A stretch of 51,508 bases of DNA from CAYSCZ01 sp964429655 (GTDB lineage Bacteria > Bacteroidota > Bacteroidia > Cytophagales > Cyclobacteriaceae), in the NCBI GenBank assembly GCA_964429655.1, contig CAYSCZ010000018.1, positions 1-51,508 on the forward strand, given 5' to 3'. The notes under the pieces were generated by a model, which had not been told where the DNA came from, did no database searches, and was given only the letters and a program-made list of their open reading frames with translations. Within the stretch, counting starts at the first letter, position 1; each line of letters begins with the position of its first letter. This document shows, piece after piece, positions 47,241 through 51,508 of this stretch. The position numbers and the translations under genes are program-made.

Positions 47241-47275
47241 CTGTCTATGTGCAACAGGTGGTTGCACATAGACAG
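47241..47275. repeat. Perfect 15-bp inverted repeat after the recombinase
   Basis: Arms ctgtctatgtgcaac (47241-47255) and its exact complement (47261-47275) surround a 5-base loop. It begins 7 bases after the recombinase stop. No T run follows, so a terminator role is only possible. The right edge runs straight into GTTGTGCGTC (47278), the proposed left boundary of the cassette-like unit. Confidence 0.85.
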
Positions 47276-47334
47276 TTGTTGTGCGTCAGCTAAAAAAAAC
47301 TCGTTCAAGAAAAAATGACATTAAACCTAAAAAG

Positions 47335-47907
47335 ATGAAGACAATTACTACCGCTCTTTTTTGCATTGCATTAATGACGACAAGTTTTGCTCAAAGTAAG
47401 TCAGATACGACTGAACATATGACATTTAAAGGAGTGCCTATTGACGGAACACTTAATGAGTATGTTTCTAAAATGAAACAAAGTGGATTCACTCTAATCG
47501 GGAAAGAAGATGGTGTCGCAATGCTAAAAGGTGATTTTGCAGCTTACAAAGGTTGTATAATCGGAGTTGCAACTTTAAAAGGAAAAGACCTTGTAAGCAA
47601 AATAACAGTTATTTTTCCCGAACAAGAAACTTGGTCATCACTTTCATCAAACTATTACAATTTAAAAGAATTGTTGACTGTAAAATACGGAGAGCCATCG
47701 GAGATTGTTGAAAAATTTGATACTTATTCAGAGCCTTACGATGATGGTAGCAGAATGCTTTATGTTAAAATGGACAATTGTAAATACTATACGACTTATG
47801 AATTGGAAAATGGGAGTATCCAAATTTCAATTGACCATCAAAGTCTAATGAGCTGTTTTGTAAGGCTTGCTTATTTTGACAAAATTAATAGCGAGAAAGT
47901 AAGATAA
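47335..47907 (+). CDS. Small secreted protein of unknown function
   Basis: 190 aa from the ATG at 47335, which opens a clean signal peptide (ITTALFCIALMTTSFAQ). The frame extends 18 codons further up to a GTG, but those codons lie in the boundary sequence and are unlikely to be used. The mature part is alpha/beta and carries TFKGVPIDGTLNEYVSKM, LKGDFAAYKGCIIGV and SIQISIDHQSLMSCFVRLAYFDKI, typical of a conserved Bacteroidota secreted family that I cannot name. The stop TAA (47905-47907) is followed in frame by KAIDDL and another TAA, which may be a lost natural C-terminus. It is the only gene in the cassette-like unit 47278-48067. Confidence 0.75.
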   Translation: MKTITTALFCIALMTTSFAQSKSDTTEHMTFKGVPIDGTLNEYVSKMKQSGFTLIGKEDGVAMLKGDFAAYKGCIIGVATLKGKDLVSKITVIFPEQETWSSLSSNYYNLKELLTVKYGEPSEIVEKFDTYSEPYDDGSRMLYVKMDNCKYYTTYELENGSIQISIDHQSLMSCFVRLAYFDKINSEKVR

Positions 47908-47942
47908 AAAGCAATTGACGACCTTTAAAAATAAAGCCGACC

Positions 47943-48077
47943 GCACAACATCGGCTATAGCTAATGCGGGCTAAAGAGCTAAAATGAAAGTAATTACACA
48001 AAATAAACTGACTGCTAATCGGAAAAGTAAGTGCCTTGAAATCCCGCACTAGCCATAGCCGAGAACCGTTATGGGCT
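47943..48077. repeat. attC-like imperfect inverted repeat
   Basis: Outer ends are GCACAAC (47943-47949) and GTTATGGGCT (48068-48077). Inner arms 47951-47970 (tcggctatagctaatgcggg) and 48043-48062 are complementary at 18 of 20 positions; both mismatches become T-G pairs on the bottom strand. About 70 unpaired bases lie between the arms, and the total of ~135 bases falls in the size range of integron attC sites. It sits just after a single small gene, as attC sites do. The outer boxes only partly match the RYYYAAC/GTTRRRY consensus. Confidence 0.6.
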
Positions 48078-48198
48078 ATTGTGGCAATCGCAGAAGTTCA
48101 TCACAGAAAACCAAAAAATGGCACTTGGCTTCAATTTGAACAAATGATTATAAAGGAATTTTTGTATCTTAAAAATGTTAAACTTTGAATAGAATAGA

Positions 48199-48456
48199 AT
48201 GCCAGAGATTAGCAGGTTTTATGGAATTATTATCAAAATGTACTTTAATGAGCATAACCCGCCTCATTTCCACATAGAATATCAAGATTATGAAGCCGTT
48301 ATGAATATTGAGACAGGGGAATTAACTGGGAAAATGTCAAGGAGAGCACTTAACTTGGTATATGACTGGTTGGATCAAAACAAAGAAGCCTTACTTGAAA
48401 ACTGAAAACGAATTGAAGAACGTAAACCACTAAACAAAATTAAACCCTTAGACTAA
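48199..48456 (+). pseudogene. DUF4160 protein interrupted by an in-frame TGA
   Basis: The first 68 codons give a DUF4160 protein (MPEISRFYGIIIKMYFNEH, PPHFHIEYQDYEAVMNIETG). A TGA at 48403-48405 stands where the family has tryptophan in LLENW. The frame then continues KRIEERKPLNKIKPLD, the normal DUF4160 tail, to a TAA at 48454-48456 that shares a base with the ATG of the DUF2442 gene (TAATG). So the full gene was about 85 codons and one TGG to TGA change shortened it to 68 residues. DUF4160/DUF2442 pairs occur together and are suspected toxin-antitoxin-like modules; the activity is not established. Confidence 0.75.
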
Positions 48457-48752
48457 TGGCAGCAAATGCACTACTTATAAAAGTTGAACAAGCGGAATAT
48501 CTGTCCGACTTCCAGGTAAAGTTAACTTTTTCGGACGGTCTAACTGGGGTAGTAGATTTAAAAGATGAAATATGGGGAGAAGTTTTCGAACCATTGAAGG
48601 ATGTGAATTATTTCAAGCAATTTACCAAAGACCGCTGGACAATTGGTTGGGATTGTGGAGCGGATTTTGCCCCGGAATTCCTTCACGATCTAACGCTGAA
48701 ACAAAACCAAAAAGTCCATAATCGAGCGGGAATAATCAACAACAAAAATTGA
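48456..48752 (+). CDS. DUF2442 protein, partner of DUF4160
   Basis: 98 aa with the DUF2442 pattern: FQVKLTFSDGLTGVVDLKDEIWGEVFEPLKD, then YFKQF and a WDCGADFAPEFL segment. It is small, acidic and cytoplasmic. It begins inside the stop codon of the original DUF4160 frame, so the two were translationally coupled. The premature TGA upstream now ends translation 51 bases earlier and may reduce this coupling. The C-terminal about 15 residues (NQKVHNRAGIINNKN) are not typical of the family. Its role is unknown beyond the suspected TA-like pairing. Confidence 0.85.
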   Translation: MAANALLIKVEQAEYLSDFQVKLTFSDGLTGVVDLKDEIWGEVFEPLKDVNYFKQFTKDRWTIGWDCGADFAPEFLHDLTLKQNQKVHNRAGIINNKN

Positions 48753-49145
48753 CGTTAGTCAGAATTCCCCATTTTAGGCGACAAAAAAGGCCAGGCTGAT
48801 AACGTGGAAATATCGAGCATCCTACTATCTTTATAAGGGTAAAGTTGAATCGAAGCTCGATCTTAGAACTGGCGTTTAAGGCGTAAGCCAACCCGATCAG
48901 AATTCTAGAGATGGGGACATTGTGAAAGACCAACTGGCGGAGCTTAGGCTACCCCGAATATAATATTTATTTAATCCAAAAGAATGTTCCTGATTCGACT
49001 TTATTACTTAAAAGACATTAGAAGTTGCTTCCCTATTTTATGGGTAAGGAAATTTTTGTTTCTCGCTGAAAAAAAACACGGATAAATTGAGCCATTCCGT
49101 TGTATACGATACAATTGAAAAAAAAGGAAACAAAATATTTTAACC
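48753..49145. other. 393-base non-coding stretch with nested stems
   Basis: No convincing gene. Nested complementary segments are visible: tccccat (48766-48772) with atgggga (48911-48917), and inside it atcgagc (48812-48818) with gctcgat (48855-48861) enclosing a ctttat/ataaag-like pair. The 9-base tcagaattc occurs near both outer edges. This suggests a folded RNA or the end of a lost mobile element. Near the end, CCGTTGTATAC (49097-49107) resembles the GTT boundary boxes at 47278 and 48068. The element is not identified. Confidence 0.45.
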
Positions 49146-49250
49146 ATGATATTCGACTTAACAGATAGTGACATTAAAAGAATCTTATTGATTCACCATT
49201 TAATCGTAATCGGACTAGCAATTACAGTTTCGATTTTATGGGTAAAGTAA
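49146..49250 (+). CDS. Small membrane peptide (34 aa) upstream of the antiporter
   Basis: ATG at 49146 to TAA at 49248-49250. A short acidic start (MIFDLTDSDIKR) is followed by one hydrophobic helix (ILLIHHLIVIGLAITVSILWV) and a final K. It lies 46 bases before the antiporter gene on the same strand and starts after an A-rich stretch suited to Bacteroidota translation. It may be an accessory peptide of the antiporter. There is no homology evidence; support is topology and position. Confidence 0.5.
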   Translation: MIFDLTDSDIKRILLIHHLIVIGLAITVSILWVK

Positions 49251-49296
49251 GTATAATGAAAAAAGAAATTTAACGACCTAAAGACAAGACAAGCTT

Positions 49297-51279
49297 ATGC
49301 ATTTACCAATACTTCAAGACATTCTTATACTGCTCGGGTTCTCAGCCATAATTGTTTTTGTACTTCAAAAACTTAAGCTGCCTTCGATTATAGGTTTTCT
49401 GCTTACGGGAATAGTAATTGGCCCGTATGGACTGAGCCTAATCAACGCCGTTGAACAAGTTGAAGTATTATCTGAAATCGGGGTAATTCTTTTGCTTTTT
49501 GTGATTGGTATGGAGTTGTCCTTAAAACAATTAATTTCAATCAAGAAAACTGCTTTTATTGGTGGCTTTCTGCAAGTTGGTATCACGGCAATTGTAACAG
49601 GATTAATCTATTTTTTTCTCGGCTATTCCTGGAATGAATCTGTTTTTGTTGGCTTTCTTTTTTCATTGTCAAGTACGGCCATTGTCCTAAAAACGCTGCA
49701 GGACAGAAAGGAGATTTCAGCACCACATGGACGAAATGCGCTTGCAATCCTTATCTTTCAAGACATTATTGTAGTTCCTATGATGCTCATAACACCGCTT
49801 ATGACAGGTGAATCAGAAAATATTGGAATAAGCATTCTTTCACTTGTATTAAAATCGGTCGCAGTATTGATAATTACAGTTATTAGCGCACGTTACATTG
49901 TGCCAAAATTGATGCATGCGGTAGCAAAGACCAACAGTAAGGAATTATTCCTTTTGGTAACTTTTACACTGTGTTTTGCCGTTGCGGTTCTTACATCAGA
50001 AGTGGGCTTATCCTTGGCATTAGGGGCTTTTATCGCAGGTTTAATCATCTCAGAATCAGAATATAGCCACCAAGCGACAAGTATTATTTTACCGTTTAGA
50101 GAGCTTTTTACCAGTTTCTTTTTCGTTTCAGTAGGTATGTTGCTTGACCTAAGCTTTTTTCTCAGCAACATTCCGACAATAATGCTCTTGGTACTTTCAG
50201 TCTTTACAATTAAATCAATAATAGCAGGTCTTGCAGTGTCGGCATTAAAATATCCTACAAGAACAGTTATACTAACGGGTCTTTCCCTTTTTCAAGTCGG
50301 AGAATTTGCCTTCATATTATCTAAGGTTGGCATAGAATACAATTTATTAACACCCCAAACCAATCAATATTTTCTGTCCGTATCTATCGTTTCTATGATT
50401 TTAACTCCATTTGTAATCATTTTTTCTGAACGGATTGCTGACAGATTTATCGGAGTTTCTAAAAAAATTGGGCTTGACCCTACATTAATTTCTCATAAAA
50501 GTATTTCGGAAATAAGAGAAAATAATTTGGAGAATCACTTAGTAATTATTGGTTATGGAATTAATGGAAGCAACTTAGCAAAGGCAGCGGCAGCGAGCAA
50601 CATTCCTTATGTAGTAATTGAGATGAATGCTGAAACGGTACATCAGCAAAAAGCTAAAGGACTTCCCGTAATTTTCGGTGATGCTACTCAAGACCATATT
50701 CTTGACGCTGTTCATCTTTCTGATGCCAGGTCTGCGGTTATTGCCATTTCAAATAATAAAGCAACAAAGACTATTATTAAAAATATCAGATCACACTCTC
50801 AATCACTTTACTTGGTTGTACGAACAAGATATGTCAAAGAAATTTCGGAACTCATTGCCTTGGGGGCTGACGAAGTGATACCAGAAGAATTTGAAACTTC
50901 AGTACAAATTTTCACGCATGTGCTTCAAAATTTCCTTGTGCCTGAAGACGATATTGACCATCTTATAGATAAAGTACGTGCCGACAATTACCAGTTATTT
51001 AAAGGAGAACACAAGCTCTCTAAAACTTATCGGCCAAAGAATATTGCCGACTTCAATATAACATGCTTAAGGCTAAACTCTGACAGCAACGAATTTTTAG
51101 GGACGTCCCTGAGTGAATTGAATCTGAGAGCAGAACAAGGAATAAATATCTTGGGAATTAAACGGAAAGACGAAATGTTAGATACTATTCAACCCGAAGA
51201 AGTACTAAAACAAGGAGATATTATCTATGTTCAGGGCACTCAAAGTAAAATTGAGCTGTTTCACAAAATGGTGAAATGA
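49297..51279 (+). CDS. CPA2-family cation/proton antiporter with RCK domains (KefB-like)
   Basis: 660 aa. About 12-13 membrane helices (5-385) form the Na+/H+ exchanger fold, with LPSIIGFLLTGIVIGPYGL and LSSTAIVLKTLQDR typical of CPA2. The RCK_N/TrkA-N Rossmann domain starts near 412 (LVIIGYGINGSNLAKAA, IFGDATQ) and an RCK_C domain closes the protein (LNLRAEQGINILGIKRKDEM). It probably exports K+ or Na+ for protons under nucleotide control. It is complete, with no frameshift. It sits in the accessory region after the cassette-like units and is preceded by a 34-aa membrane peptide. Confidence 0.93.
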   Translation: MHLPILQDILILLGFSAIIVFVLQKLKLPSIIGFLLTGIVIGPYGLSLINAVEQVEVLSEIGVILLLFVIGMELSLKQLISIKKTAFIGGFLQVGITAIVTGLIYFFLGYSWNESVFVGFLFSLSSTAIVLKTLQDRKEISAPHGRNALAILIFQDIIVVPMMLITPLMTGESENIGISILSLVLKSVAVLIITVISARYIVPKLMHAVAKTNSKELFLLVTFTLCFAVAVLTSEVGLSLALGAFIAGLIISESEYSHQATSIILPFRELFTSFFFVSVGMLLDLSFFLSNIPTIMLLVLSVFTIKSIIAGLAVSALKYPTRTVILTGLSLFQVGEFAFILSKVGIEYNLLTPQTNQYFLSVSIVSMILTPFVIIFSERIADRFIGVSKKIGLDPTLISHKSISEIRENNLENHLVIIGYGINGSNLAKAAAASNIPYVVIEMNAETVHQQKAKGLPVIFGDATQDHILDAVHLSDARSAVIAISNNKATKTIIKNIRSHSQSLYLVVRTRYVKEISELIALGADEVIPEEFETSVQIFTHVLQNFLVPEDDIDHLIDKVRADNYQLFKGEHKLSKTYRPKNIADFNITCLRLNSDSNEFLGTSLSELNLRAEQGINILGIKRKDEMLDTIQPEEVLKQGDIIYVQGTQSKIELFHKMVK

Positions 51280-51394
51280 AAAACAACGAAGGCACAACAA
51301 AGAACTGTGATAAAAACCAAGTTATTTCCGGAAAATTTTTGAGCTTTTGAGGACTCAAAATTTTTCAGTATAACCTGGTTCATGGCTTGCTCAT

Positions 51395-51412
51395 AGGTTG
51401 AGGTTGAGGTTT
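51395..51412. repeat. Short 6-base tandem repeat
   Basis: aggttg repeated about two and a half to three times in the tail region after the antiporter gene. No function is visible. The rest of 51280-51457 holds a loose aaaatttttgag/ctcaaaattttt inverted match near 51336-51366 and nothing else recognised. Confidence 0.5.
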
Positions 51413-51457
51413 TCTACTCCTGTAATTTTCATCATAATCCAATCCGTTCTTAATAAT

Positions 51458-51508
51458 CCCAGATTTGTCATTGGAATTTTGTCATGAAGGGTTAAAGCCC
51501 AAAAAATC
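51458..51508 (+). repeat. Dispersed repeat, copy 3 (window end)
   Basis: The last 51 bases are the reverse complement of 24-73 with one extra A. The 29-base core 51469-51497 is identical to copy 2 at 46464-46492. It stops at the window end, so its full length is unknown. Confidence 0.85.

Noticed and set aside
47241..48077. Calling the locus a classic integron with intI
   Set aside because: The recombinase lacks the IntI insertion between the catalytic lysine and the H-x-x-R motif and has lost its N-terminal domain. The outer boxes of the repeat only partly match the attC consensus.
48403..48405. TGA read as tryptophan (alternative code or selenocysteine)
   Set aside because: TGA ends several intact genes here (metF, DUF2442, the antiporter), and no selenocysteine insertion element is visible. 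A point mutation is simpler.
48736..48933. 65-aa open frame on the minus strand
   Set aside because: It lies across the folded non-coding region and the DUF2442 stop, and shows no recognisable domain. It is treated as a chance frame of a structured element.
48753..48960. Group II intron or IS21-type insertion end
   Set aside because: No reverse transcriptase or transposase gene and no domain V-like hairpin was found. The resemblance is only impressionistic.

Overview
The window looks like chromosomal DNA of a Bacteroidota bacterium, most likely a free-living member of the Cytophagales or a close relative. The basis is low GC, A-rich start regions without strong Shine-Dalgarno sites, three identical TATATTTG octamers of the Bacteroidota -7 type, a tmRNA tag of the Bacteroidota GENNYA.AA type, a split metH, DUF5916, CHASE2 and FecR-like proteins, and a type IX secretion (CHU_C/type B) C-terminal domain. 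No rRNA, tRNA or CRISPR array was found. The first and last ~50 bases are inverted copies of one repeat, so the window may be a contig that broke at repeats.

Bases 1-13,300: tmRNA, a transsulfuration PLP enzyme, an MscS channel, an M3 oligopeptidase, a CBS-pair protein and a Ppx/GppA phosphatase. A SAM-I riboswitch then heads a methionine/one-carbon operon (metH N-terminal half, metH C-terminal half, metF). An HMG-CoA-lyase-like gene follows, with its TTG start buried in an 18-bp hairpin.

Bases 13,300-27,700: mostly housekeeping genes: dprA, a MerR regulator, a membrane-anchored M23 peptidase, alaS, gatB, a TlpA-like lipoprotein, a possible HolD-like protein, a hotdog thioesterase, pcm, riboflavin synthase, a FecR-like/CHASE2 pair, meaB and a DUF547 protein.

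Bases 27,700-44,300: redox and envelope functions. A flavoprotein gene overlaps a NosR/NapH-like membrane Fe-S protein gene. These are followed by a DUF5916 barrel, a DUF302 protein, a Tricorn/S41 protease, a complete rnf operon led by an rseC-like gene (rseC-rnfBCDGEA) and an AhpD-like protein.

Bases 44,300-51,508: accessory DNA. A secreted T9SS cargo is followed by short repeats and a 5'-truncated Bacteroidota tyrosine recombinase. Next comes a cassette-like unit: a small secreted protein flanked by GTTGTGCGTC and GTTATGGGCT, and ending in a ~135-base imperfect inverted repeat that resembles an integron attC site. After that are a DUF4160/DUF2442 pair in which DUF4160 carries an in-frame TGA, a structured non-coding stretch, a 34-aa membrane peptide and a CPA2 cation/proton antiporter. 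A 29-base repeat core occurs at both window ends and just before the recombinase. This stretch is the best candidate for something undescribed: a cassette array with attC-like ends but a Xer-like rather than IntI-like recombinase. All functions are read from sequence only; no searches could be run.
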